DNA from: Pycnopodia helianthoides
Lineage: Eukaryota; Echinodermata; Asteroidea; Forcipulatida; Asteriidae
DNA length: 64,000 bases
Reading direction: 5' to 3'
NCBI GenBank assembly: GCA_032158295.1
Contig: CM063258.1
Location: 15,351,703 to 15,415,702, forward strand
Part shown: piece by piece, positions 40,401 through 53,145 of the stretch
Numbering within the stretch: position 1 is the stretch's first letter
Layout of the letters: the number at the start of each line of letters is the position of its first letter
The notes under the pieces: generated by a model
Databases searched by the model: none
What the model was told of the DNA's origin: nothing
What the model saw: the letters and a program-made list of their open reading frames with translations, nothing else
Position numbers and translations under genes: made by a program

Positions 40401-43400
40401 AATAACAAAGAAAATGCTTTTAAAAGATGGAACTCTCCCACAGTACTGTTTATTATTTTTTTGCTGTTCATTCAGATCATAAATGGGTTGATTAATTATT
40501 AAACACTTCCTATCTACATCGCATAGCAGCTGCACCCTCTCCTTTGTTCAAATTACTCAAACATGTGTTTTCAAACAATAGACATTTATCACCCTGTACA
40601 GCCATTCTGTTTGACTACTATATACAGGTCCAAAATCAATTAGATTTATATGGAAATCCAAATTATTTTGAAAAACCTAATTATAAAAAACCTATAATTT
40701 GGCAGAGGTCGTACGGTTCATTGGTTTTAGTTGCTAAGAGTTCATGAAGGAACTTAACCATTTCTCATTATTGATTGAAACTTAGCTTGGTTCCAACTTC
40801 AAATTAAATAAGCCTTTGAACAGACAGCCATCTCGGTTATTATAAAGTATTTGAAATGTGATGCTAGATCCTTACTCAGTTTGTTTTCATCAGGGAAAAA
40901 CCAAGCCCAAAAATAGTGTTGCTTCATCATGATAAAGGTTCATATATTAATATTTTGGACCTTGTGATATTTGTTAATTTTGGAACTAGTGAATATTTTG
41001 TTATTTGGAACTAGTGGGGATTTTTTAATTTTGTTATTTTGGACCTTAGTGAATCTTCGGTAATTTGGGAACTAGTAAAAATTCCGCTAGTGTTCTATTG
41101 GCAAATTTGTTAATTAGTTCAGCGTTTGGCATTTTGCGTGTCATGGTCAAGCCCACTTGACTCAAGCTCTGGTGTGTCTGATCAGCAGAGTGTGGGTTCG
41201 AGTCCTGGTCTCGACACTTTTAAGCAAGACACCTAGCCATTATTGCTCTGTCCTTCAGATGGGACGTAAAGTCGTTGGTCTTGTGTGTTGTGTAATGCAC
41301 TTAAAAGAGCCCAGTTACACTTATTGCTAAGAGAAGGGGTTTCCCCCTGAGTTTCTGGTAGTGGCTGCTGAATGCACCGCACCACCTTGATTTAATGCTT
41401 ACAAGGTGTATAAACTTCAAAAACCTGTCTGGAAACTAATAATGATAATCGCTTTGAAACTCAGTATACAATGTATAAAGCAGAATATAAAAACTAGTTG
41501 TTACTATTATTATAGTATTGTCGTTCTGACCTTGGTGAATTCAATCATGAAGCCTGTCTCTCTTCATGAATAATTGAAACTCACAAGCATCATTCAACAA
41601 CACAGAGACCCTACCATTCCACTTCCTGCGTAGACTATTGACAATAAACTAGATGAAAACATGTATTATTCATCATTTATGTACATGTACAAGCTGTTCC
41701 GAAATTATGATTTTTTTTCAAATGATAATAGTTTTATTTTGGACATTTGTTTCTCGTCAGAATGTGTTCTTTCATTGAAAAAAAGAAAGAATTTTAACAG
41801 AAAGGCTCAGTAAAATTCGAATAACAACCCTGAAAGGAGAATTAAAAGAAAAATCTGTTTGTACTTAAATATTTATCTTCAGACACCATGCTCAATAGTC
41901 AAACAGAAACAGGATTAGTAACTGAAAGGTTTAATTCCTTAGATTTTGAATTTGAGACAAGCAAAGGAAAGAAAAGGGAAAATAATAAATATAAGATGAA
42001 GGGATGGATTCTTCTTTTCTTGTTTCACCTCCAATGATTTTCTTAAAACTACGTCCAGTAATGGTGGTTGCCAGATCAATTCTTATTTAGATCCATAGAG
42101 CAGGTTAACTATGTAGGATGTATCTTCCTGGCTGCCATCCAAACTCCCACCATAAACTATTGCCACAATAGTTTAATTGATTATCTGTCCAGTGTTCAGT
42201 TTTGCACAAGGACAAGTGTCATTGAATGAGCCAGGAGTGGACACTGGGTGGTGGATACTGGACAGTGGGTTGGTGGCTGGAGGATTCAGAGGTTGGCTTT
42301 ATTGACAAGGAAGTTGGGTTATCCAGCTGTATGTGTACACAGACAATTTACTTCATAGGATGACCCTTTTGTCTAACATGTCCAAACATGTCTGTGCTGT
42401 CTTCCTTCTTGAATCGAAACTAAGTTCCTGAATGATTTTTGTCTTGCTCCTACAATAATGTATGTTACAGGCAGAATTGAGTAGTAACCAAAAGGTACAA
42501 ATTGTACACAGTGAGTGCAGTGCAAGACATAGTATTGTACACTCATGTTGTGTGGTCTTGCATACATGTTGTCATGAAAAAATCTTGTCGCAGTCGCTAG
42601 AGGGTGCTATCATTCCTGGAACCGCGATCATGCCACAAACAGCAGTGATAGCGGTTAGGTTTTCATGACTACTTGTTTCGTTACAACACAACTGGAGCAC
42701 CTTGGAACCAAGACTATCCGTAATCATAAGAACACAGACCATCAAATGGGTGCTAGTGGGTGCTGTTACGAAAACCAGACTCATAAACTACTGCTCTCAC
42801 TGAAATGCTCACTCTGTATTATTGAAATTGTCGCACAGTTGCGTATACTTGACAGGGCTTGAATTTGGGTGAACAATTTACAAGACAGCTGGGCTTGTAG
42901 CTCAACATTTTTGCTAGACCTAAAATATTTGTACACATCAGTTTAACGAGCTGTTTTTATTTGAACAAGCACTAAGAGAAGATTTATCTCATTTGTTTAT
43001 GGGTATAAAGCATACTCTGATTGTTAGAATTGAAAGGTGTTTATCAGACTCAAAAAGTCAACATTTGAACAAAATGTTTTTAAATTTATGATTACACAGA
43101 CAGTTAATTGAAAAATGCAAGACCTCCGGACGGGTCCAGTCGTGTCACTGGCCTCGGGTCTGTGGTCCAGTGTAAATTTTGAGCCCTGCTTGATGTTAAC
43201 AATGAAAGAATGTCTTGTACCAAAAACATGAATGTACCTTGTGCAATGTAAGACAGTTCTTGAATAAGTGGAATCATGTGTGTTAATCGGCTGCTATCCT
43301 AATTTTAAGAATTTTAAGAGGAATTTTAAGAGGTTTTGGTGTCCCAATTACAAATAACTCAAATTTTATAAAGGCAAGTTATATTTTTCACTGTCACAGA

Positions 43401-46400
43401 ATCAATAACAATGGTTTACTAACTCAGAGAAAGCATGTTGTGTCAGAGGCATTATTACAAAGTTTAAAGTTGCAAAAGGACGGCAAATTCTAACAGTTCA
43501 AGGCAGTTGATTTTAGTTGAATAATTCTACCTCCATGGTTGAATCATCAGCAAACAAATGTTTCTTGTGATGTTGTACCACCTTCCTTGGAAGCCAAGCT
43601 GCCTGATCGGATTACACAGGTCCCAGCTAAAAGCTGCCAACTTCCACCCTTAAAGAAATCAATAGGGCTTGGTGTATTGTTCCCATTAATGTTTAATGGG
43701 GGTCAGACAAAAGGGGCTCTGTAGAACCACCTCAGGCCTTTTGTGTTTTTATCTGGGTGGTGTCTGGGATATTATTGGGGTAGGGGTGTAGGTTAGTGAT
43801 ATGCATCCTTTGTTTAATCATAGAGAAAGGGGCTTGCTCTTGGCTTCCTCCATGGGTGTAGTAAGCACTGGAACAGCTGGGGCTTTGAGTATATATGAAT
43901 ATTCATGAGGGGTCAAAAGAAGTTTAGTCAATTTGTTCAGTCTTTCTGCAGAATACTTTCCCCTCACAGTAATTTTGAAATTTAAATGTCTACCTGTTGT
44001 TATAAATGTCCTCATAGATTTGTAACTATTTTTGTTAATCCTGAAGTAAGATTTAGGTGGTCGCAATTGTTGTTCAAAGTTGAAGTGGACAAATGCACAT
44101 TGAAACTTGTGGTATACATATGTATTCAGTTATTGAAAATACTGGAGGCCTTCTTGTTTATATGTACATAGTTTTTGTGTCAGTATTTTCGGTCACAGTG
44201 CAAAGTTTAATGGGGTGGGGGTGATCAAAAGCCACATTTTTGTGGTTGAAACCTACCCTGAAACTTAAACTTTGAACAAGCTCTTAAGTTGGCTGTGGAA
44301 TGTCTTTGAGGTAGAAATCTGACGCCCTGTGTTAAGATAAGTGCAAGTTCAGCAGATTCGGTGAATAAATAGATTTGTCAAATTGAATCCAGGCTGGCAT
44401 TGGAATTTAAATCTTATTTTTAGACCTAGTTGTTTTGAAAAGAGTGTGGAATGGTGATATTCTCCCGAAGTGAAGGAATGCTGATAATACATTTCCTTTA
44501 AATTGTATAAATATAAAGCACATTAGAGGATTTTGGGAAAGTCAGTGGGGAAAAGAAACTGGAAACCTAACGAGGGTCAGGGTCAGGGTGATGAAAACTA
44601 AGATGCAGAAATCAGGATAAATTGCCTCTATTCGTAGGTTTTTTCAGACTCATCTTTGAATCAGCAAAGGGTTAATATTGATGGCAAGGTTCTCCAAGTT
44701 TTCAAAACTCTTTGAAATCTTGTTTACTTGCTGTTTATTTTTGGTTGCAAAAACTCTACACTACATCGTGCAATCCGTAAAAGTTTAAATTTTTTTTTCA
44801 AGATTTTTGTTGAATTCAATTTGATCTTTAAAAAAAAAGAAAAACATTTGTGTACCGACCCTGCTATTCGTGCGGATTGGCCAGATGGCTAGCTTGTTCA
44901 TGGGGAGAACCTTGAATGAAGCATTTGGGCTTTGTATGTAATTTTGGTTAGATAGGCATATGTAATGAATTATTTGTGATAATACCTTTGAATAGATCTG
45001 TAAAACAAATTTTAAGGAAAATAACAAAGTTTTATGTTGGTCTGTTTAATATTGTTTAATTTAATTTGATTTACTTGTTGAAGTCTTGACTTCATATGTT
45101 ACGGGAAAAATAACATTTGTCTTTTATTCTTTTCTATTTTGTTTGTTATTTACCTTGACGGGGATGATGCTCGTGAATCAAAACAAGTATGTTATCCCAT
45201 ACAAGCAGAATTTCATTCTTTAAACTGGAAAGATATCGAAGATGAAACTTTTTAAAAGTTGAAATACTGTAACATTCAATTAAGTTAAATCCAGATGGTT
45301 TAAAACAAGGAAGGGTTGGTATTTTTTTTAAAGTGTTACCAACTCATATAAGAGCCTTTGCAAAGGCTCTTATATTAACAAAAATATCAAAATAGCCTCA
45401 AGAAATTTAATCAGTCCATGATCCTACAATGTAAAAAAATATGTAAAAATACAAACAACCAAAGATTTACATCCATATAATCTGTCTGGTTAACAACTCA
45501 CACAAAATGTCTTTTATCAGATTTTTGTTGACAGAATGCAAGAAGCCTGCTGACTGCACAAAGTGTGTAACCAACTGGGTTAATTTATCACAAAGAAATA
45601 ACTTTTGTTTGCTGATCCAAATCATGTCGTCAAGCCATGTTGGCAACCAATAGAGTATGGTTGTCAGACAAGAATGGCTTGGTGTTCAAGCGATCACATA
45701 AAAAAGAAAGCGCTTTGTGACTCATGTCGTAAGAAACATGCCCTTTGTGGATTTGCAAGATCTTTATTTTGTGGAGAAAAAACACAATATGATTTGAATC
45801 ATTGAATAGAATTTCCTAAAAACTATAATCAAGTGTTCCAAATGCAAAGAAAAAAAAATTAAAACAGAAAAACAGCATGATTTGAATCATGGAATCAAAA
45901 TTCATACAAACAAGAATCAATTGTTCCAAATGCAAAGAGAAAATATTAAAACAGCATTTTGTACGAAAGATATTTTTCCAATTTATTGAATGTTGAGCGT
46001 GTTTTTGACAAATAAACTTTTCTTGTAGTCATCATATTAGCCATCTTTATTAACTTCCATTGTTAATCTTGAAATTGGTGTGGAATTTACCATTTTTGTG
46101 TGTTTCTCTGATAGTTTTTACCTTTAATACTCTCCGATCCCATTTCTGGTCACTTCTGTAAAACAAATAATTGATTTCCTTAATTTTGAAACACATATAA
46201 GCCTAAATTTCTTTTATCCAGAGAGAGTAAATAATCCCTTCTCTTTGAACCACTTTTCAGCTCAATTTCATACTGTGTATAAATAAAAGTTCCCATGCAA
46301 GTTGTATTTTCATGAAAAAAACAATTCAAGAAAGGTCACCCAAGGTTTGGTCCTCAACCCCCCAGGGTTTCATGGCTGAACACATGCCTAATTGACCCTT

Positions 46401-49400
46401 GCCTTATTAATTCACATCAAAAAGGAAAATTTTAACCTGAGTTAATCCCACTTTGTGTGTTCCACACTTTATAGAACTACCACTTTTGAAGTTTTAACTT
46501 TGTGTAATAACAAAGGTCAGGCAAGGTATGAAAGTGTACCCAAGAATTTTTACTTCTCTTTCAATTGTCATTAGAACTAGTCTTGAAAGTTTGCAGTTTT
46601 TCTTTGGGGTTTTTTATTGGAGAAGAGGGTGAACATGGTACTTGAAATTCTGATTTCTTGAAATTACCAAAAACTATTTTTCTAATGTGAAAACAAAACT
46701 AAACCACGTTGATTGTTTACCTGAATCCAAATGAGAGGGAAAGAAAACAGGAGAGCGTGAGGTGTTTAACAGAAAAAAAGAAGAAGAAAGAGAGCTCCTT
46801 TTCAGCCCAAGAATTTAAATTAAAAACACTTGGGAATTAATTTTGATAAATTGTTTTCCTGTGAAATCTAAAAGTCAGAGGTCACAAAATGGGAGGGGGT
46901 TTGTCTGTGGTCCCAAAACTTGTGCATTTTGTTATGTGTCCAAACAAAGTGCACCAGCATGCAGTCCACACTTGGTAGGAAAGTTAATCAAAACCATATT
47001 TTGCTTGTTTACAAAGTAAACAGCCGTTCTTGATGCAGCATATAGCAAAATAAGTAGAGAATTGGGAAGGGAAAAAATCTAAATCCATGTAATAAATTAA
47101 TCATACTAAAACGAATAAATTCTAATTTCTAACAATACTAAGATTACTTTAAGTTTTAGTAGAATAATTACATCTGTCTATTTATATTCCGTCTGTTAGA
47201 AAAGATTCTAGGCCAATTGGTTTTGAACTTTGCTATGAAATATATTTTGAAAACTCTTAAATATTGGGCAGTTAAATTTTTCGCCTTGATCGTTATTTTC
47301 TATTTGTCCTTGGGTTGCAGTGAAGCCATAAGCATCCTATATGTCATCATCATTCTGTGAGATACTGAGATAGTTTCACTTTCATGTGTGTTTTTAGACA
47401 TCTTTAACACCACTACCTTCTGCAGTGACGTAACACATTAATTGAACTGGAGACAGGTGTTTTTTTACCTCATTTGTGGGTGCGTTCCTTGTAGCTATTA
47501 AGAGAGGTGCAGTAATAAAATCCAATAATTAATAAGAATACTGATGCTCCTTTTTTAGACAGAGATGTGACATTTTCAGACCTTTATATTAATGCTGACT
47601 TTGTTTATGTCGGCGGGTTGAAAAAAAATATTTGTGGGTTTTTTAAAGGGCCAATGATTCTCATGTCAAAACGTTTTGTCTGGGGTTTAGTCAGATTTAT
47701 TTTTGAGTATCTTCTGATTCTTGTAAGTTTGTTTTTCCTTTTTAGTTGAAACGGATGAAACAGTTAGAGCAAGAGCGAGATGTACTACTGCAAGGGTTAG
47801 AGGTAGCGGATAGAGCAAGAGACTGGTACCAGAGGCAGCTAGCCTACGTCAGGCAAAGACAGCCTGGGTACTCTGGGAACTCACAGTTTACCCATGGAGA
47901 GGTGAGATTAGCAATTTGCAGTCATAGGTCGCATCTGAATTGGTGGCTATGGTTTTGGCTAAGACTGTTGCTAAGGGTGTTGCTAAGGACGTCCTATACT
48001 TTAGGGCATGATGACATGGGAATCTAGCTGTAGCCTGTATTTGTAAATCTGTGGCTACAGGAAAGGAAAGGTTAATTACTGCATGCATCCTCCATTATTG
48101 CTGTCACAATCAATGGCCAAAGCCAAACCATACTGTACACTTCAGACAAAGTTTTTACATACCTTAGTCTATTTTTAGGTACACAAGTACTAAAGGGTCC
48201 CCCTTTTTCACGCTTGCTTTCAATTAATTTCTCTACTTTGTCAAGGTGTAATTTACCTTTTTATAATTGTTAACTTTAAATTAATAAAGTGGAAATACAA
48301 AATTGAAATGAAGGATCAAACATTATTAGACATATCATGATTTTTTTATATTCATGTTTAAGTGGCTTTCATCTTTGAAAAATATTTGTTTCTTTTTAGG
48401 ACACCTTATCGTCAGGACAACAAGACCGTTTAGCCTATCGTGTGGCTAGGATTCTTGAGATCAACAAACAACTCACACATCTAATGGAAAACCCAGAGAA
48501 GGTTGGTTTCCCTTTGCCTTTTTTAGCCTTGTAGGCCTATGTGGTGCATAAATCTTGGAGTAAACATTTTGCATTTCCTTTGCTGCTTCTGGCTTCTCAC
48601 TGTGGAAAGAACTCACTTTAACTCTGTTTTTAAAGGTAATACGTATAAGTGCACAGCCACAATCATGGGTACACATTTTTTTCGTGTCCATGTTATGAAC
48701 AACACTTTGAAAACCAGTGATGTAACAGTTATTTCAATGTTTTTTGTAAATTAACTAACCAGGGCTGTGTGAATGAAGAGTAGAAAGTACTTGAGTTTGT
48801 CGAATACAAGATCTGCAAAGAGTTACTCAATATTTATGTGTTGTTCATTTGGTGTCTTTGTAACAAAAGTGTACCCATGCACATAACCTTTCAGACTAAA
48901 GTTAAACAATGATGTTTTTTATCTTTACCAATGCTGTAATCGCAGAATTCCAGAGCTGTAAGCAGAGCTGTGAAATTGTGCCCAGTTTTACAGAGTGACT
49001 TTCTGTAACATAAAAATGTCAAAGTCAATTTAGACTTACTTGTCGCTAGCTATTATTAGAACTTATGTTGTCTTTTCTCTCAACCTTTTTCTTTGTTAAT
49101 ACCTTTTGCAGGATTTTCCAGATCATATGAACCTAGCTATGGGTAGATTCCAGCCCTCACAATCAGCACCTACAAAGCTACGTCCAAGTAGCACATCTAG
49201 CATTGGAAGTGGCAACGACAAACTTGTAGCAAAACTTCGTGATCAAAATCGACTACTAACCAAGGTCAGATTTGTATTTGATGATGTAAAGAATAGTTAA
49301 GAGGCAGTAATGTGAATCTTTGTGAAGTTTAGTTTTGGCTTTAAAAAAAACAAGATGAAAGTTTTAAACAATAAACTTTGTACAAAACCTTTTTATCAAA

Positions 49401-49766
49401 ATCGACTACTGACAAAGGTCAAATTTGCTTTTTTTTTAATTATAATACAGCTAAATGATGTTGTGAAAGAGCTGATTTCAAAATCATATGAACCTTTGGG
49501 ATTTTCGGTTTTGTCATTTACAAAGGATAATTGTAAAAATTTAGTCTCACAATTTTCTTGAAACTTTTTGCAGTTGCTTTTTAATTTTACAAGTCTTTAC
49601 TTTTAAAATTTATTATTTTTGTATAATTTTGTTTTAGGAGGTGTCTCAGAAAAGTGAATTGATCACCCAGCTGGAAAAAGACAAGGCTGCCCTCATCAGA
49701 CAGCTGTTTGAATCCAGAGGCAAGAAACCCAGCACTGAGATGGCAAACAACACAACTTTTATCTGA
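37478..49766 (+). CDS. SAPCD2: SAPCD2-like suppressor APC domain protein, complete
   Basis: Six coding exons: 37478-38243, 39870-40063, 47746-47901, 48400-48501, 49112-49264 and 49638-49766. Phases agree throughout, giving 499 residues. Residues about 20-95 form the suppressor-APC domain (FPKAFVASLKVLFDILDEDG, IEKRW, LNGLRKAAP, LSFDRFCSGIKLSL). Residues 36-47 form a complete EF-hand-type loop, DEDGDGLVHVNE. A basic, proline-rich middle carries three RSPGHSPQ/K repeats, then RRHTVTNGIDYNL. The C-terminus is coiled coil (LKRMKQLEQERDVLLQGLEV, then KLRDQNRLLTK and LEKDKAALIRQLFESRG), ending NNTTFI. These last blocks match vertebrate SAPCD2, which acts at the cell cortex in spindle orientation and planar division. 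The 7.7-kb intron 40064-47745 contains only repeats. The start ATG is the first in an open frame after a CG-rich leader. Confidence 0.9.
39911..39982 (+). repeat. 24-bp coding triplication (RSPGHSPQ) in SAPCD2
   Basis: Three 24-base units each begin CGTTCCCCTGGTCACTCACC; the first two are identical and the third differs only in its final codons. They encode RSPGHSPQ, RSPGHSPQ and RSPGHSPK at residues 270-293, adding six Ser-Pro sites of the kind used by proline-directed kinases. Confidence 0.9.
40265..40370 (+). repeat. family-2 SINE fragment in SAPCD2 intron
   Basis: AGATATTGACAAAATAGGGA-GACCGCCAAC followed by GAGTTTGCGGGTTAAAATCC and CTCTAGTCAATTTTTCTTTG matches the right half of 11648-11880 and 35808-36080. 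The tRNA head is partly deleted. Confidence 0.6.
41130..41470 (+). repeat. tRNA-Leu-derived SINE (family 1, copy d)
   Basis: GACTCAAGCTCTGGTGTGTC and GAGTGTGGGTTCGAGTCC form the head remnants. The body reads AAGCAAGACACC, TCAGATGGGACGTAAAG, AGAGAAGGGGTTTCCCCC and TTACAAGGTGTATAAAC. It extends the furthest 3' of the four main copies, to GAAACTCAGTATACAATGTA. Confidence 0.75.
45346..45375. repeat. 30-bp perfect palindrome
   Basis: The sequence ATATAAGAGCCTTTG followed directly by CAAAGGCTCTTATAT is self-complementary over 30 bases with no spacer. It lies alone in the large SAPCD2 intron and is not part of a larger inverted repeat that I can see. Confidence 0.85.
45782..45953. repeat. 89-bp tandem duplication in SAPCD2 intron
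   Basis: Two copies share ATGATTTGAATCAT (itself nearly palindromic), then GTTCCAAATGCAAAGA and TTAAAACA, at 45782-45866 and 45871-45953. Confidence 0.7.
47922..48062. mobile_element. family-F hairpin element, second copy
   Basis: CATAGGTCGCATCTGAATTG-GTGG, GTTGCTAAGGGTGTTGCTAA, GACGTCCTATACTTTAGGGC and ATGATGACATGGGAATC align with 33061-33210. It starts about 20 bp after the donor of the SAPCD2 exon ending at 47901. Confidence 0.65.
49373..49520 (+). pseudogene. degenerate duplicate pieces of SAPCD2 exon 5 within intron 5
   Basis: ATCAAAATCGACTACTGACA-AAGGTCAAATTTG (about 49395-49427) matches the 3' end of exon 5 including its GT donor. GATTTCAAAATCATATGAAC-CT (about 49476) matches the 5' end of exon 5 (GATTTTCCAGATCATATGAA-CCT at 49112). 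The two pieces are in the opposite order to the exon. Neither has a full exon around it, so I read them as decayed duplication remnants. Confidence 0.6.
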
Positions 49767-52700
49767 TGAAAGGTAAAAAGACCTTATGCATTGACGTGAT
49801 CCTGCCTCCATCTTAGAGGTAAAACGATGAGAAAACTATGGAAACACACAACTTTGTACGCTGTACATGTACGTGCCGCGCACAAATTTGCCAATGAGGA
49901 GCTGCCTATGACCTTGTGAGAGGGCGTTCTATTCTAGTGACGTCAAGTGCATAAGGTCTATTATTAAGACTAAGGATCGTGTCGGAGTTGACCCGAGAAG
50001 TGAATGGCGAAAAAATTGTTAAAATGTGCCTTTTATTATGCCACATGTGAAGTGCATGTCTGTATTTGAAGACAGGAATTTGTAACTGCTACACTTGAAA
50101 ACTTAATCTGATTCACAAGTATGTCGGAGTTGATGTTGGAAATACTCTGATGTGTTGCTAAGGAATGATTAAGATTGACGTCACTTAGTGTAACAGCTTC
50201 GTACTTTCTTGGAGGAATTATTTCATCTTCATCTGTTGAAAAGAGTGGATACTTGGACCGCCATGTGCAGAGATACTCGACTGAAGTTAATGGTGGATAT
50301 CAGTAGTTACGCAAGGTGTATGTGAACACTGAACTGACCATTGGACATTCCATGCTGTTTGGTGATCAGCTAGTTCCTTGTATTTTGGCATCAAGTTTAT
50401 GTTATGTGCGTCGGTCATAACTGACCTCCATCTGCCTCTTTCCAGAACCAAATCCGGTTCTTAACTGAGCTCCTGTTAATGCATCTAAGAACCAACTGGC
50501 TCTTACAAGAGTCTAACAAACTACTTCAAGTGTATTCTACTTCTACGAGAATCAGTGCACTCTATCCACATACACTGACTAACCATCCTGTGATGTCATG
50601 GCCTTCCTCCAAGCCTGAACTTATTCCAATATGCCAAGACTAGTCAATTCCTTTAAATGTGTTTATCAGTGCCAACAAATTTTCATATGCTTCCTTGCAC
50701 TGACTCAATCACGATGACGATTCGGTGAGGTACACATTTTTACATAGCTGCTTGGGAAAAACTCTCTGATCATTAACTCTTGTTTTTATATTATATTCTT
50801 AGCAAAAATCTTTCAACGTACTTCAAATATTTAATCTGAACTTATTTTCATGAAGCTGGTGAGCAGAAATTGTTGCTTAAACAAACAATTTGTTCAGCAA
50901 AATGTTGAAGGCCATCAGGCACAAGCAAAGCAAACTCTTCATGGGGGGGGGGGTGCCCGCTTTATTAGAAAAAATAGATTGTATTTCAAAGACTAAAAGT
51001 TGTATTTAATTTTATCTTAAAGCAACGTTGAATGGTCTACAGGTTTGTCAGCTAAGCAGCTCTGAGAATGTCTCTTGATAAACTTTGTTATTTATTTATT
51101 TATGTTATCTTTTTTGTCTTTGATGGGACACTAATCAACCTTGGAACTTTGACAATAAGACAAATTTATCTTTATAATTCTTTTTTTCCTCCACAACTCC
51201 TTTGAGCTAACAATTGATCAATTTGTCGCGAAAGGAGATCTATGCAGTTCAGCATGAGATGTTATACCACTTCTGATTACTAACTTTACACAAGTCTCTT
51301 TCGTTTTCTTGCCATACTTAAAAACATCACCGATTTGTGTCGCCGGAACTTTGTGTAATTCTGAGACATTTAGATGTGTCTGAAATGTTCCTTTTCTGAA
51401 GACTAATTAATCTAGTTGTTCTTAAACAAAAGACAAAAGTTAACACAAAGAAATTGTGAGCGTTCAAAACATTCAGTCACTTTATTACACTGTTGAAGAA
51501 AACACCCCTAAACATTAGAATGGTTTTGACTGTTTACTGAAAAAGTAAGCAATAATAAAATTTATAGAAGAGTGCTTAGAATTTTCTGTTTTTGTTTCCT
51601 AATAGAAAAGCTTCCTTAAGAAACCAAAGTGCATTAGTCTTTCGTTGAAAAAAAAATCAATTCCTTTTTGTAAAACTATATTTTATTGCCCATTTTATAA
51701 AACTATTTATATTAAGGGCTAATACAAACGCCTTAAAGCATTACTTATTTTATTCTTTCGTATGTTTTTTAACAACTCTAAAAACTCTAAGCATTTTGAT
51801 GTGTAAGCTTTATAGTTATTATTAGTTTGAACAATAAGTATCAACACATATCAAAGGGAATGTACAACAACGGTTTTATACCAGAGACATAAAAAATTAC
51901 CTCACTCCAAAATCCATCTCCTTGTTTTTCTTGTTTTTAGTCTCAGTACTGGACATCCAAACCAATCAAGCTCTGTAGATTAGGCCTTGTGTGCTTATCA
52001 GGGTTATACAGTTAAAAAAATAATTTTTTGACGGATTTCGGAAACAAAATCATCACTGGATTAAGAAATTGCAGAATATGAGAAACAATCATCCTGAGAT
52101 AATGTTCCCTCTGAAAAAGCATGAAATTAATCACAAAATGCTGGCTTATTAACAAATATTAAGCAAAAAAACTAAATAAATTTTACTATTTTCGTTGTTT
52201 GTTGAAACCAATTAGCACCCCTGAAAATTAGTAAAAAATGTGACGCCCGCGCAAAAATCAGGTACTTCTCGGAATGGTGAAATGGTATTTAAATTGAATC
52301 TGACCGAAATATTAGCCTTGATATAAATCTAATGTCTTCAACATTCTATATGTTGGGAAATACTTGCATTATTTGGCTCAAATAGGAGTTATTTGAAAGC
52401 TCTTAATTTCAGCAAATTTTTACAATTTTTTAGTTTTACAAGAAGTGCCTAATCTTGACATGGTGCGACATTATTCCAAAACCATTATTTTTTATGATAC
52501 AAAGGAAGATCCACTGACTTGAAATTATTATTTTTTTCTTCCTCAGACCAAATCTCATTTCAAGAGGAACCCATTCTTCCTCATCTGTGCTTTTTAAAAA
52601 TGTCCTGTATTTCAACTTTCAAAATACATTTACCTATCTTTCCTTTTACGAATACTGCCTATTATTATTGCACTAAATATAAACGTTATGAATGAATTTG

Positions 52701-53145
52701 ATTGCATAGATGGCCAATTTGTTTACTTTTTAATGTACTGAAAATGGATCCCATTTTAAATAAGCTTCAACTGTGTTATATACCAGCACATTTTAAGGTA
52801 GACATGTGTAATGTTTAAATTTTGTAGACAATAAAAATGATTTTTAAAACATTTTTAGCAACAGTTTGTCATTACAATTTTCTGTTTCTAATAAAAACAT
52901 CATTTAATTAATGGAATTTAACTCAATCCACAGCTTTGCAAATCTGGAAAAGCCTTGAAACCATGGCAAAAAAGTAAGTATACCATTTATTACTTTAGAC
53001 AAACATGCAAAATATATGTTAAAATCTTTTTATCAGCAAAATTAAAGCCTTGACAAAAATTATAATGGATGGTACTTGCTGCAGGACCCCTTTGTTTTAT
53101 TCTGTTCAAAATAACTTAAAAGTTGCAGTTGACTTGTTAATTTCA
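49767..53145. other. SAPCD2 3' UTR and convergent intergenic region
   Basis: About 3.4 kb between two convergent genes (SAPCD2 + and MIGA -). No coding exon is recognised. AATAAA-type hexamers for the plus strand occur near 51551 and 52831, but I cannot choose the SAPCD2 transcript end. A G-run lies at about 50943-50953. The rest is AT-rich without a clear repeat. Confidence 0.5.
52986..52991 (-). terminator. candidate MIGA polyadenylation signal
   Basis: Minus-strand AATAAA about 155 bases after the MIGA stop, followed on the transcript strand by a T-rich segment (TACTTACTTTTTTGCC). This is the closest good hexamer to the stop. Confidence 0.4.
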
